Assembly: GCF_000004075.3 (NCBI RefSeq)
Contig: NC_026658.2
Coordinates: 3,844,001-3,908,000, forward strand
DNA from: Cucumis sativus
Taxonomy: Eukaryota > Streptophyta > Magnoliopsida > Cucurbitales > Cucurbitaceae
Reading direction: 5' to 3'
Length of the DNA stretch: 64,000 nt
The position numbers and the translations under genes were made by a program. This document shows, piece after piece, positions 12,430 through 23,962 of this stretch (its first letter is position 1; each line of letters starts with the position of its first letter). The notes beneath the pieces were generated by a model. That model had not been told where the DNA came from. It worked only from the letters and a program-made list of their open reading frames with translations, and made no database searches.

Positions 12430-12786
12430 GTTGATCATCGGCTAAAGCTGGAGCTCCAATCCCGGCTTAAATCAAGCCATGACCGGCTATAGCAAGTGAA
12501 GCCGGTTTTTCCAAAAGCGTGGCCGTACGGCACATGGCAGGCTGGCAGGTCGCTTCCTTGGCAGTTAGCAAGCATTTAGTGTGTGCATTTCTCCTACCTT
12601 CCGCTCTCTCACTTCTCACTCTTTTCCATTTTGCTCATTTCAATGCTCTTCCCCTGTTTCCTTTTTCCCATTCATCACTCTTTTCTCTTTATTTCTTCTG
12701 AATTCCCACCTCTTTCTTCCCTTCTCAATCATCTCTGTTTCTCCTTTTCCTCTTCTTCCAACCCCTCCATTCCTCTTTCTTTCAAG
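12430..12786 (+). promoter_or_regulatory. Promoter and 5' leader of the AFR-like gene
   Basis: A patch at 12430-12570 is clearly richer in G and C than its surroundings and carries CCGGCTTA, ACCGGCTATA and the inverted AAGCCGGTTT within about 60 bp. It is followed by a strongly pyrimidine-rich stretch (12585-12780) typical of plant leaders, which ends TTTCAAG with a GT donor at 12787. I read this as promoter plus a non-coding first exon, with a long leader intron before the coding ATG at 14076. The acceptor of this intron is not resolved. Confidence 0.5.
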
Positions 12787-14075
12787 GTAATCACAAATCA
12801 CTATGCATTCATTGCTTTACTCTAATGTCCCTTCTCTGCTTTTTTAATGGGGTTTCTCATGGTTAGTGATCTTAACTCTCCCACTAATTGTGATTTTGTT
12901 ACTTTCTTTTCTTGGGTTTTATCTTTTATCATTGTTTGTTCTAAGTGTACCCAATTTGGATGTGGTTTTTCTTTTTCAAATGGGTATTTCTTCTTTACCT
13001 TATTTGATCCAATTGCAATATTGGGTTTTCTTTTTGTGTTTCATAAGAGATTTTTTCTGCTGTAGAGTTCGTCTTTAGATTACTTTCTTGACTTATTGTT
13101 TTAGGAAGATGTTGAGAAAATGCGGGTGGGAGTGTAAGTAATGGTTTTTGAGCTTTTATTGTTTAATTTTGGAATTGGGGATTGGAGACTTTATTCGAAT
13201 TTGTGCCGAGGTTGTTGAATGATTTTCTTTTTCTTTTACGTTTTTAGGTAATGAATTGAACTCTGGGTTCTGTTTTCTCTCCTCTAAGTTTAGGAATTCA
13301 TAATCTAATCGACCTTCTAACCCTTTCCATTCTTAGCTTTTTCTTTTTGAGATATTTTATTAATTCTCTTTTATTTCATTCGTGAAGGGAATGTAAGCTG
13401 TTGGAAGTTGGCACGCATATTTGCAATTCCATAGAAAATTCCCCTGTTTGGCTTTTGGGTTGTTGGGAACACGTACGGTCTATTTGCTTCAAATTGATTT
13501 TTGGCTTTTGGGGATCAATGCTGCGGAAATGATGCCATTGTGTCACTTCTACTCAAGAGCCTATTTATGAGCTCCGATCTTATCCTGTCTTGGTGTGATT
13601 CATTTATTATCAGTACAATGTGCCCGTGAAGTAGAGATATATTTACTTCGCTTCTTCAAAGATGATGGCATTTATTGTTTCCTGATCTTGTTTGTGTAGA
13701 ACACAGGTACCTATCGACTTTAATCCCTCTTCTAAAACAATTGAAAGCACATTTCCCCATTTCCTGATACTGTTCAGCTTTTGTCTTTTACTAGATACAA
13801 TATACTGCTTGACATTTACTGGAGTTCGACATCTGTGAAGTTAGATTCCACTGAGGCAAGCAAAATTTATAACGTCTTACTGATCAGCGAAAGAGGGCTG
13901 TTGGTTATTATAGCTCAAGTTGAGCTTGAATTCTTGCACTATATGGACCACAAGGCTTCAGAGTATTTGGCTGCAATGTTGAAGTCTTTTGTGCTAGTTC
14001 CTTGTTTTGGTTAGGGTCGATTTAATTTTTAACTTTCGTCATCACTACCTGAAGGAAAGAAAGGAAAGAAGAAAA

Positions 14076-16406
14076 ATGGTGGAGCCAGAGTTTTGTGCTT
14101 CCAATATACAATCTCCTTTCCGTGAGGAGAGTGGGGATGAAGAGCTTTCAGTTCTTCCCAGGCACACTAAGGTTATTGTCACTGGAAATAATAGAACAAA
14201 GTCTGTTTTATTGGGATTGCAAGGGGTGGTTAAGAAAGCTGTTGGCCTTGGAGGCTGGCATTGGCTGGTATTTCTCATTTTCATTGTCTTTTCCCTTTGT
14301 CGTGTGTTATTTACACTGTGTACTATGAATTTTTCTGTCTCCATTTGTTTGCTTACTTGTTGTGAAAGTTACTTCAAAAGTCATAACAATGGATCAACTA
14401 TGACTTTAGCAATGCTATTTTCTTTCTTTTTTAGCTTATAGTTTTTAAGCTAGAAGCCTGTGACCGGAAGGAATTCATGCACAACGTAGGCTTTATTTCA
14501 TAATTATTTCGTTTTTAGTCTTCTGCTTTTTGAAGATTATGCTTGTGTTAATACCTTACAATTTTGAAACTTTAGAAGACTTTTTAAAACAATAACTAAA
14601 ATTTTCAGATATGTTGTAAATCAATGGCTACTTTCCTTCGAGTGGCATTTTTGTAGTGTTCATGATGACTATCTGTGGACTAGGGCTATTTCATTTTATC
14701 TGTGTGAATTTTGATTAAATGCTTAGGAGATGGTTAACCGTTTGCTTGAAATTTCTTAGCACTATGCTAAAAGTCAGATTTTGCTTACAAAGGAGTGTTG
14801 TTTTGCTAAGCTCGAATTTTCATTTAGGTTTTGAAAAATGGGGTTGAAGTGAAGCTACAAAGGAATGCATTGAGTGTGCTGGAACATCCCACAGGAAATG
14901 AAAATGATGAACATGATTTGGACAACTCAAGTTGTAGCTCTGACATCGGAGAGAAGGACAATGATTTCTGTAAGTCATTGAAATTTTGAAATTTTGAAAT
15001 TTTGGAAATGATGGGAATGGGCCTCCATGTTCCAAAATCCTTCCATTTCCTTTCTAAAGTAGATTTTATTTTACATTATGGAGAAAAACTTAATAGTGTC
15101 ACCATTCATGGGCAGCTAGCAGCGTTGTTTTCCACAAACTCAGCAAACCAAAAGTGAGGCAGATTAAGCCATGGGCTCCATCTTCATCAGCAAAGTCAAC
15201 TAGTCGGGGCAGCTATGGAGAAATTCAATCTATTCACATGCCAAAGTCAGGGACGGTGAGATACTTTGAAACCAACCTTTGATTTGTGTGTGTGCGCACG
15301 CACACTTTCTCTTCTTCCTTTTGGTATCATGAGTGTCCCCGGCCAAGATTTGGCTGTGGAAGGTTAGGATTTTAACATCTGATTAGCATCAAGACGTGTT
15401 TGAAGGTGATTTTAGAATAGTTTAAATCACTCTTGTAATTCTCAAAATCACTTGTAAAAACAGTTAATTTTTTTTTTTTATATAGAATTAATTATCAAAC
15501 TAACTTTGACCAATTAAAATTGTATTTTGGAGTGATTTTGGGTATGACAAAAGTAACTTTAACTATTTTAAAATCATCCCAAACATGCATTTAGATTTAG
15601 GCATATCCCAAGCCACTGTTCCCTTCCAACTAGTCGCATTAGAAATTCTATAGTCACGGACAAAAGGTTACGTTTTAAATTTTCACACATAATCCTTCAA
15701 CCCCAAAAAAGAAAACCTTAAATTCTTCAACTTGTTTGTATTGTTTTTATAATTTTAGACAAAAAAAGGGGGGGTCAACTGCTTCATGTCTTCCTTCTTC
15801 CATCTACACTGCCCATATCTGATATTACCAACTCTCCTTTTGTTTTCTTACTTCAGTAAGTGTGGTGGGATGTTCAAACTTCTGACCACTACATCGGGAG
15901 CATATGCTTTAACTATATACTTAGATTGACTTGAATGGATTGTGATTTTGGGCACATAATGTAGATTTTCTTGAATGTTGGGTGACTAACCAGTGACAAA
16001 ATTATTTGTTTGAGCATACAGCGGGTCAGACTGGGGAAACTAGGAACAGAGTCTTTGTGGAGATATATCAAGCACTTCAATCTAGTGGGTCTCACTGCAA
16101 TTCTTTCAACTTTATGCTTCTCTTTTTTCTGCATAATTGGCTATATTGACTCAATACAATGGTTTTTTTTCCTTTCAAATTTGTAACTTCCAGGTGAATA
16201 GCATTTCAAATACTTCAAGGGACCAAATCCTTCAAGTTGTACAACGACATTTTGCATTACAGGTTTTTTTCCTCTCTCTCTCTCTTTGTTTTCATTAGAA
16301 GTTATGAACTATTTGTTTGTGTTTGTTTTGTATGATACAGACGAGTTTGAACGAGGCATCAGTGATGACTGAATTCATTCGAGCCGTTAAGAAACGAAGA
16401 GAGTGA
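14076..16406 (+). CDS. SAP30-like AFR1/AFR2-type protein (histone deacetylase complex), 223 aa
   Basis: Six coding exons: 14076-14267, 14828-14969, 15116-15255, 16022-16084, 16194-16262 and 16341-16406; the frame closes at 224 codons. The N-terminal part holds RHTKVIVTGNNRTKSVLLGL, then GVVKKAVGLGGWHWLVLKNG and EVKLQRNALSVLEHPTGNE (about residues 29-94). An acidic Ser-rich and then a basic Ser-rich linker follow. The C-terminal region (about 155-220) reads GKLGTESLWRYIKHFNLV, then DQILQVVQRHFALQ and MTEFIRAVKKRRE, which is the Sin3-binding SAP30 C-terminal fold. Arabidopsis AFR1 (At1g75060) and AFR2 (At1g19330) have this layout and act in a histone deacetylase complex that represses FT. The ATG at 14076 is chosen because the upstream in-frame ATG at 14007 adds a basic segment that looks like leader sequence. 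Nuclear location is expected. Confidence 0.85.
15397..15586. mobile_element. Foldback MITE inside an AFR-like gene intron
   Basis: The left end (GTTTGAAGGTGATTTTAGAA then TAGTTTA) is an imperfect inverted copy of the right end (TAACTATTTTAAAATCATCC then CAAACA). Size is about 190 bp, lying in the intron 15256-16021. A clear target duplication was not found, so the exact ends are approximate. Related TAAAATCACTT fragments occur at 48710-48730 and 52955-52975. Confidence 0.6.
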
Positions 16407-16681
16407 GGGGGGGAGTGACTGATGATATTGAAAATTGATTCACGTAAATGTATGTTTGTATAGCGATTAATGATTATGCATGTTAACTATATAGTCTACA
16501 AACTATGTAAAACTTCTAACTCTCTAACATTGAGTTGATAACGTCCTAGACTCATACTATACTTCTTTTTGCTTCTCTTCCAAGCACGGGTGCATTTAGT
16601 ATGGGTTTAGGAAAATTGGAGCTTCTCTCAACTTTATGTTTTTATATTATATGTATAAAGAAACTAATATAGTATTAATTT

Positions 16682-16745
16682 TAGTTGGCTAAGTGGTAAA
16701 TGCATGCTCCCACTTTTCTTGAGTACCAGGTTTAAATAACCTATC
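16682..16745 (+). mobile_element. tRNA-derived SINE-like fragment
   Basis: An A-box-like sequence (TAGTTGGCTAAGTGGTAAA) at 16682-16700 is followed about 30 bp later by a B-box-like GGTTTAAATAACC at 16729-16741. This spacing and these motifs are those of an RNA polymerase III promoter from a tRNA gene. No tRNA fold is retained. The 3' end of the element is not defined. Confidence 0.5.
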
Positions 16746-17049
16746 TCATGCTTTTAATTTTCAGTTGTTCCTTTCTTCCATCATCCGTGACATTTTTTCA
16801 TTACTTTTTGGTGTACTGATTACAAGTTTAAGAAATCTAACAAATTCTTATAACTTCCATTTGTTATAAATTGTAAAAGCAACTTTATAAAGAATATTCA
16901 TGGTTCTATATCTGGACTCATGTAGACAAAGTCTATACTTCAAGTTCCATACTCTTGTTGAATCGGAAAAAGTTCACATACTCATAATAAAAAAATACAA
17001 AAGATGACGCGATTAATCGGTTTCACCCACGCATAATTATATATCTAAA

Positions 17050-17425
17050 TGATCATGATACACGATGTTTATCATTCGATAGTATAGGAAATGATACACG
17101 ATTGTGTAGGTGGTATCAACACTGGTCACTGACACGTGTGTAATTCTTCTTTTGAATGATCATGATATGTGATCATGTATCACTACACGATCGTGTAGTT
17201 CATGATAAACGATAATTTTGAAGAAGTCCTAGTAAACGATTGTGTGTAGTTTATGATACATGATCATGTGTACTTCGTGATACACGATCAAGTAGTTAAT
17301 GATAAATGGTGGTTTTGAAAAGCCCTAGTAAACAATCGTGTAGATCATGCTACACAATCGTGTAGTTCATGATAAACAATGGTTTTGAAAAGCCCTTTGG
17401 TAAACAATCACGTAGTTCATCTTTG
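17050..17425. repeat. Palindrome-rich degenerate minisatellite
   Basis: Variants of TAGTTCATGATAAACGAT, then TTTTGAAAAGCCCTAGTAAA, then CAATCGTGTAG recur, with repeat starts near 17196, 17293 and 17363. Between them are self-complementary words such as ACACGATCGTGT and ATGATCATGT. The spacing is irregular (about 97 and 70 bp). More degenerate copies precede them from 17050. No coding or terminal structure was found. Confidence 0.75.
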
Positions 17426-17689
17426 TCCATAACACATTAAAAAGGAATATTGTACACGAAAAGACTGCATCACCTAATCATTTGAATCTTTGTTTCGTAG
17501 TCTATAAATTATTTGTCTTTTGGTCCTCGTTGAATCGTAACAACTTACTAAAATTTTGACTCTCTATTACTTAGTATATGGATAAAACTATGTCGAATCC
17601 TTTCTTAAACATAACCTAGAATTGGATCCTCATTTTCTAAATAAACCCAAACACATATCAATTAATGAATGGGGAGTGATATTATAAAC

Positions 17690-18210
17690 TAGGGGTGTTC
17701 ACGATTCAGTTTGGTTCTATTTCAATCTAAAACCGCACCGAACCGCAAAATGTAAAAAGATCTTATACTAAACCGAATCGAATTGCACATTTGTGTTAAA
17801 CCAAATCAAAACCGAACTGCATATGCGGTTCAGTTTAAATCCTAGAGAATCTTAGGCCATCAAAGCATTGAATTCGATAAAATTTGCTTTTCTATTTAAA
17901 TTTTCGAACAATCTCGGACTAGCAAAGCACTTAGTTCTATAAAATTTCCCTTTTTATTTTAGATATCAGTGGATCTCGGGTCAACATATTTAACCGAGTT
18001 TTAGAAACAAAATCTTTATGAACATTTCTTTAAATTTATTTAATTTTTATATTTTAAAATGAAGCAGTTCAGTTCGGTTTTAGAATCGATTTTAAAAATT
18101 TAAACCGAACCGCTTAAGAAGAGGTTTCAACATAACACAAACGACACCGAACTGCATGCAATCGGTTTGGTTCGATTCAGTTCGATTTTCAAATATTTTA
18201 TGAACCCCTG
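17690..18210. mobile_element. hAT-type non-autonomous element (MITE), 521 bp
   Basis: The left end TAGGGGTGTTCA and the right end TGAACCCCTG (inverse CAGGGGTTCA) are short terminal inverted repeats. They are flanked by a perfect 8-bp duplication TTATAAAC at 17682-17689 and 18211-18218. Eight-base duplications and CAGGG-type ends are hAT hallmarks. Subterminal regions repeat CGGTTCAGTTT/AAACCGAACCGC words in both orientations, as hAT transposase binding regions do. No open frame of note, so it depended on an enzyme encoded elsewhere. Confidence 0.85.
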
Positions 18211-19193
18211 TTATAAACTACAAACTCACATTCTTTTTTTACAAATAGGGAAGTTTTGTGTATTATTCAGTGGGAGGATGGAAAGGAAGAAGAAAAAAAA
18301 TGAGGGTCGTGCAAAATTCAAAAGTGCAAGGGCAAACCTGAAATATATTTTTTAAAAATGGTATGTTTTATTGAATTTTTATTTTGTTATATAGGCCGTA
18401 AATGTTTTGAGATTTTGTTACATTTATGTAAATTAACCTAATTTATAATTAGACTTATTACTAGAATATTAGTGCTTATTGTTAACATTAATAGACATTG
18501 ATAAAAGTCTATCGATGTGTAACATTGATAGTCCTTATGATTTGACAACTTTATAAATAGTCGTACAAAGAGACTATTTTCTATGGTTTTATCAAATCGG
18601 AATGAGTAAAGTCTAGTTAGAGATTAAATATCTTTTTAAAATGATAGAGATCAAATTTGTAATTTAAACTAAAAAATTATATAACTATTAGTTTGTATTA
18701 TAAATAATTTATAATACATTACAAAATAATAAATATTATATTAAAAATATTATAAAACAGTTTTACGAATTTAAAAAAAATGTGCTAGTTTTATAAACTA
18801 AAAACTATTTTTGCAAATATGGAAGGTTGATGTGTTTTTCCCTACTTGGTTTTCGTTTTGTTGAGCTGCCCCCCACTTCCACCATTTTTAAACTCATCAA
18901 AGTTGCATCCTTCTCCATTTGACCGTCCCAATTTACTCACCCTTTCTCTCTTGATTCCATCTTCCATCTTCAACCTTACAATCTGCGTCTTCATAACATG
19001 TTGGAGTCCCAGATTCCCAAAATGAGGTAGACCCTTTTGAGTTTTCTTTGCAAAGGGTTTTATCTATTATTTGCCCTAATCTTGTTGGTTTATTTGTTTC
19101 ATATGTATCTTTAACGAGAAAAGAAAACAACAATACGAACCCCTGTACTGCGATTTTTTTTTCTTTTTTATTTTAAAGTGAGGGTTTGAGTTC

Positions 19194-22100
19194 ATGGGGA
19201 GATGGCCTATTTCATCCAATGATTCCATTCTAGATTGCAACAAAGATGTTGATCCTAATCCCAGTTATGGCTATTGCATTGCCCCGGATTGTTTGGTAGA
19301 AGGAAGTTGTGCTAATGTTGATCATGATGATTGCAAAGCCACGATTAGATGCTATTTTGAAAAAGTTCTTTGGGTTTTTCTAAAGGAAACGTGTCGTAGA
19401 GGATTTATTAGACCAGTGCCGGCGTTACTAGGTGAAGGGGAATCTTTGGATTTGTTTGAACTGTTCATGGTTGTTAGAGATAAAGGAGGTTATCAAGTGG
19501 TTTCAGAAAAGGAACTATGGTCTTCAGTTGTTGTGGAATTAGGTTTGGATCTTGGGCTTTCGGCTTCAGTGAAATTGATTTATTTCAAGTACTTAAGTGA
19601 CCTTGAGAAATGGCTTATGGTGAGACGTGGAGGCACAAAATTGGAAAATGGGAACTCCGATTGTTATTACTACAGGAAAAACTTTCCATGTTTGGCAGAA
19701 CTGGAGGCAAAGATTAAGGATATATTATATGGTGTGCTGAGACAAAAGAGCATATATGATGAACGATCTGGATTCAAATCCAACAAACCAAATGGGAACG
19801 TTAATGTTGCTGAAACTGCAGCAGAGAAGGAAATAAAATCCCCTAAAATAGAGAAGAAAGAACATGATCTTCACGAGGATGTCACACCAATTCAACAAAA
19901 TTGTACTGAGACACCTCGGGACAATGGCAAAACCAATCAAATCCATGTTATTGGAGATTGTAGAAGTTCGGATGCTGTTAATGTTGAAACTGAAACAGAC
20001 TCTCATGGGAGCTCTCGAGAATCTTTATTTCGAATGCTGAAGTGGGTGAGAAAGACTGCAAAGCATCCTGCAAATCCATCAAATGGTACAGTACCGGGGT
20101 CATCCAAGTGGAAAGCGTATGCTAGCGAGGATGCATTATGGCTTCAAGTTATCAAGGCAAAGGATGCTCTTTTAAATAGGAAGGATGTTGACAAAACCGC
20201 TGAGAAACGTCTGTTAATACAGGTAGATTTCACTCACTTATTCTGCTTGTCAGCCAGCACTCTCTCTCCCTCCCTCTTCTATCTTCCTCTTATTGCTTGA
20301 CCGTTAGACATATACACATGGATTCTTGCTTTGGACTGCTATTATGTACAAAAACTGACCTCTGCAGGCAATACGATCTTTGGCTTTCTTTTTCAGGATA
20401 AATGTCTCCTGATTATAATCAACGCCCTTTTCATTCTTATGTAGAATGGAAAAAGTTACCTCCTGCTATTAAAACCTCAGATCTCTATCATCATAAGCAA
20501 GCAGCATACAACTTCTAAGTCACCCTATCTTGTGTCCTACGCGATAACACGATGGACACAGTGAGGCAAACATAAATCTTTGTCATTGACGATGGGTCTA
20601 CTAGCATAGTTTTTTTTTTTTTTTTTTATCACGGATACTTCAATGACAATAGTGCAAGGTTGTTCCTGGTTTATGGGTTCTGATGTTCTGTTTCGCTTCA
20701 CCTCTTAACTCACTATTAGGAGTTCACATCTCTCAGTTTTCAAGCAAGTGTGCCTGTAAAGAAAGAGTTCTCTCCACCGCCAAAAGAATCTGTATATATT
20801 TATTATATTTCTTTTGGGGGGTCTTAGTGTTTTCCAAATGGAAGTTGTTATTCATAAGTTATAAAGTCGAGTGTCAAGTTGTGCATGTTGCCTATGCTTT
20901 CGGTGGGGGGAGCTCCAAGGCTGCTCATAGGTTTTCATACTTATAGGAAGGATGAGTTCTTCAAAGAATAAGTTTAGTGTAAATGTATCTGGAATTCTAG
21001 GACTAGGAAATTGAAAGTAGATTTTACATAGATTCGCAGAGATCAGAAAGATTGAAAGGGCGAGAGTTTAATCTAAGAATTCTGATGATTGAATATGACT
21101 TAAGTGATAGTTGGAGGAGCTGCGTATTAGTGAGAGCTCTTACTTGGAGAAAAATTCCAAAGTCTAGGGGTTTAGGAGGGCGAGGTTAATACTAATAGCA
21201 CCTAGGAGGAATAGCAACCTAATGATTGTGAATAAGGCTGCTTTCACTAAGGAGGAGGATATGTAAAGTGGGATTATTGGTATATTTATAATAACAAGGG
21301 CTGTCTCAATCTTCTGATTTCTTTTTCATGGACCAAGATTTTTGTTGTGGGGGGGAGGGGATACTCTTATATGTATAGCAACTACATTTACCTTCTGCCT
21401 GTAGGATCCTAGGATTAATGGCTGTGATTGTGATTAGTAGGATGGGGATCTTTCTCACAGCCTCTGATATTTGTCTTCCTTCATGCAACTTTGTTTCCAG
21501 ATATCAAGGGTTGTTAGACAGAGGACTTAGCTCTCCTTTTCCTTCTTTTTCCTGCTGATGCTCTTGATCATCTATAGAAAGGGTTGAGAGGACTTGTCTA
21601 TTATTTTTAGATGAGTGGAGGCTTGATTTCAAACTCATCTGCCATACATTTGATTGTCCATGTTCTTATAGGAAGAGATTCACCAAGTGAAGAAAGCCTT
21701 TCTGGGAGGAGGAGTCTTGCCCTTACCCAATTGATGTTTTCTTAATGCCCTTTTTTCACACACACACACACACATTTAGAGCCTCTCTTGCTTCTCATTG
21801 TGGAGGACAAATTGTGTTATGAGGAATCTATTGTAGTAATGGATGAAGATTGTTTTGATTCTCACCTGGTTTGTTGGATTTGGGTGGTGTGCCTTTTTGC
21901 TTTAGTTGTTTTAGGTATCAGAAACTTGGATGCTAAGAACATTGTTTTGCTGGATAAGTGGGTTTTAGAGATTCTAAACGGAGGTTGCTTTGCGTTTGGT
22001 GTAAAATTGTTACGGGCAAGAGCGGTCTTTAGGTTAATGGCTGATCCTTCATTCTTGTTAGGTAGTACACACCATAGTCCTTGAAAGTTCATTTTCTTGG

Positions 22101-23757
22101 GCTTTTGTTCTCGTTGTCCATGGACAATGGAGAGTATGTCCTTTAGGAGTAGAGGTGATCTAGTAGGTAGGAACCCTCAATTTATTGGAACAAATCATTT
22201 TAGTGATATAATAAAATATATGTACATATAGGGACAAAAGGAGAGAAAAGCCTCAACCCACCACTGAGGAGGTCACAAGAAAGTTCCATCCTTAGGCAAA
22301 CTAAAAAATGTTGAATAAAAATCAATGTAGTGAAGTTTCCACACGTGTACACATGTATGATACTAGGTAGAAATATCATTGTTTTGCATCGGGCTTTTCA
22401 TGTATCTTTTGTTTTTCTTTTGAAAATTTGGGGAACATTGTGAGCTTGTTTTTACATATATATGACAGAAATGTTCTAACGCTTGGGCACGACAAATAAA
22501 CTTGGAGAAATATGTTCAACTTGTTTGTTAGACTAGTTCTTTTTTGCAGCCATGTCTCTATTAATTTGGTTTTCGTACATTCTTTGTTTGTTATGACATA
22601 TATAAGTTTATGAACCATGTTCATACAATTTTAATTATATCTCTAAATCTTTTTATCCATATTACTTCGTTCCAAAATTGCCAAGGTGGCTGTTGTAGTG
22701 TTGTATTTATGTTGAGTGTAGGTGGTATATATGCTTGCTCCTTAGGATGGCAAGCATAACTTTTAGTTACGAAGAAAGAAGCTTATCTATCAATGGTTTC
22801 TTTGTTTAAACAGAATTAAATGAACTACTAAGTTTGAGGAAAAAAGATTTTGGTTTAAACTTGCAGAAGAAAGTAAGGATGCATCCATGCATTTATGAGG
22901 ATAATATTGATGATAACCATCACCTCTCTACAGAAAGGATCTGTTGCAGCAGAAGATCTAATGCTTTGTCCAAATCTGAATCGGTCGCATGTAATAATTC
23001 ATGTCCACCCGTCCAAAGTAATCAGATTGGCAGTCTAACAACAGAAATTGGGAAGGGACTCAAGAATCAAGCACTCTTGAATGGTGATTTAGCATCTGAA
23101 ATGGAAGACAATCAGGCAAATGAAGATTCTGTCGAGAAGCCTGTTCCTGTAGGTGCTTCATTTCAAGCAGTATTACCTGAATGGACTGGTAATATTTCCG
23201 ATAGCGACTCTAAATGGTTAGGGACACGGTCGTGGCCTTCTCAACACGAAAATAACAAGTCTGTAAGCGATAGAAATCCCATCAGCAGAGGGAGACTGGA
23301 TCCTTGTAGTTGCCAATTTCCAGGTTCGGTTGAATGTTATAGATTTCATATTGCAGAAGCAAGGATGAGATTAAAGCTCGAACTTGGTTTGACATTCTAT
23401 GATTGGAGATTTCATCAAATGGGGGAGGAAATATCTCTGCAGTGGACTGCTGAAGAGGAAAATAGATTTAAAGAGTTGGCAATATCCAGTTTTAATAATC
23501 AAAATCAGTGCTTTTGGAACCATTCCTTGAAGTGGTTCCCAATGAAATCAAGGAAAAACTTGATAAGCTACTACTTCAACGTGTTTCTTTTACGGCAGAG
23601 AAGCTATCAGAATCGTGTTACTCCAAATGACATTGATAGCGATGGTGAAGATGTAGAGTTTGGTTGCATCAGTGGTGATTTTGGGGCTAAGGCAATGGAA
23701 GTTTTAGGCTCAAAATTTGTAGAATGTTCTGAAAATAAACAGTTCATAGGTATTTGA
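19194..23757 (+). CDS. ARID, ELM2 and SANT/Myb-like domain protein, 639 aa
   Basis: Two exons, 19194-20222 and 22867-23757, joined in phase 0 across a 2,644-bp intron. Residues about 50-141 form an ARID DNA-binding domain (FEKVLWVFLKETC, then FELFMVVRDKGGYQVVSEK, LWSSVVVELGL and KLIYFKYLSDLEKWL). A low-complexity region with Lys/Glu follows, then LFRMLKWVRKTAKHP and SEDALWLQVIKAKDAL near residues 285-325. In exon 2 an ELM2-type segment starts at VPVGASFQAVLPEWTG (about 435-450). A SANT/Myb-like part reads LQWTAEEENRFKELAI to SYYFNVFLLRQRS (about 534-588). The same order is found in Arabidopsis ARID proteins At2g46040 (ARID1) and At4g11400. These are nuclear regulators; ELM2-SANT modules usually contact histone deacetylases. 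The Met at 19194 is the first in frame after an AT-rich leader. Confidence 0.9.
21757..21774. repeat. (CA)9 microsatellite in the ARID gene intron
   Basis: An uninterrupted CA run follows six T residues, inside the long intron of the ARID-ELM2 gene. It is likely to vary in length between accessions. Confidence 0.9.
21914..22030 (+). mobile_element. Possible LINE reverse-transcriptase remnant
   Basis: The frame reads GIRNLDAKNIVLLDKWV, then LEILNGGCFAFGVKLL. This resembles the segment near the C-terminus of plant LINE reverse transcriptases, typically of the form GLGIGNL..KN.ALLAKW.WRF. The surrounding frames are broken by stops and no catalytic YADD-type motif was found, so only a decayed piece could be present. 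It lies in the intron of the ARID-ELM2 gene in the same orientation. Confidence 0.35.
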
Positions 23758-23886
23758 AGGCAACCGGCAGTTTGAAGGAAAGGAGAAAAGAGAAGAATAA
23801 GTGTTAAACTCGAACCAATGCCTGCATGAGCGTAATTTTTCTCAACATTCTGCTGTAGAATGTGAAGTCATCCAAAAAAGAGGGGA

Positions 23887-23892
23887 AATAAA
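23887..23892 (+). terminator. Candidate polyadenylation signal of the ARID-ELM2 gene
   Basis: AATAAA lies 130 bp after the stop codon, which is a usual distance for plant genes. The actual cleavage site is not visible. Confidence 0.45.
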
Positions 23893-23941
23893 CCCAATTT
23901 TGAAGAGATGTTTTTAGCTACACAAACACCATTTTTGTTTT

Positions 23942-23962
23942 GGGGGGGGGGGGGGGGGGGGG
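23942..23962. repeat. Homopolymer of 21 G
   Basis: Twenty-one consecutive G residues (C on the other strand), about 185 bp after the ARID-ELM2 stop. Such a run is striking in AT-rich plant DNA and the exact length is prone to sequencing and assembly error. Confidence 0.9.

Larger units (their letters stand above)
16407..19193. other. Intergenic spacer rich in repeats
   Basis: Holds the AFR-like 3' region, a SINE-like piece (16682-16745), a palindrome-rich minisatellite (17050-17425), a hAT-type MITE (17690-18210) and the ARID gene promoter and leader up to 19193. A stretch at 18440-18560 carries GATAG/CTATC palindromes like the MITE centres but lacks their arms. No gene is supported. Confidence 0.65.
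20223..22866 (+). other. Long intron of the ARID-ELM2 gene
   Basis: This 2.6-kb intron starts GTAGAT and ends TTGCAG. It contains a poly-T run near 20610, a (CA)n run at 21757-21774 and a coding-like remnant resembling a LINE reverse transcriptase tail. Its base composition is more G-rich than most of the window's spacers, which suggests an inserted element. Confidence 0.7.

Noticed and set aside
17050..17425. Regular palindromic repeats as a CRISPR array
   Set aside because: The genome is plant nuclear, spacing is irregular and the intervening sequences are themselves related to each other.
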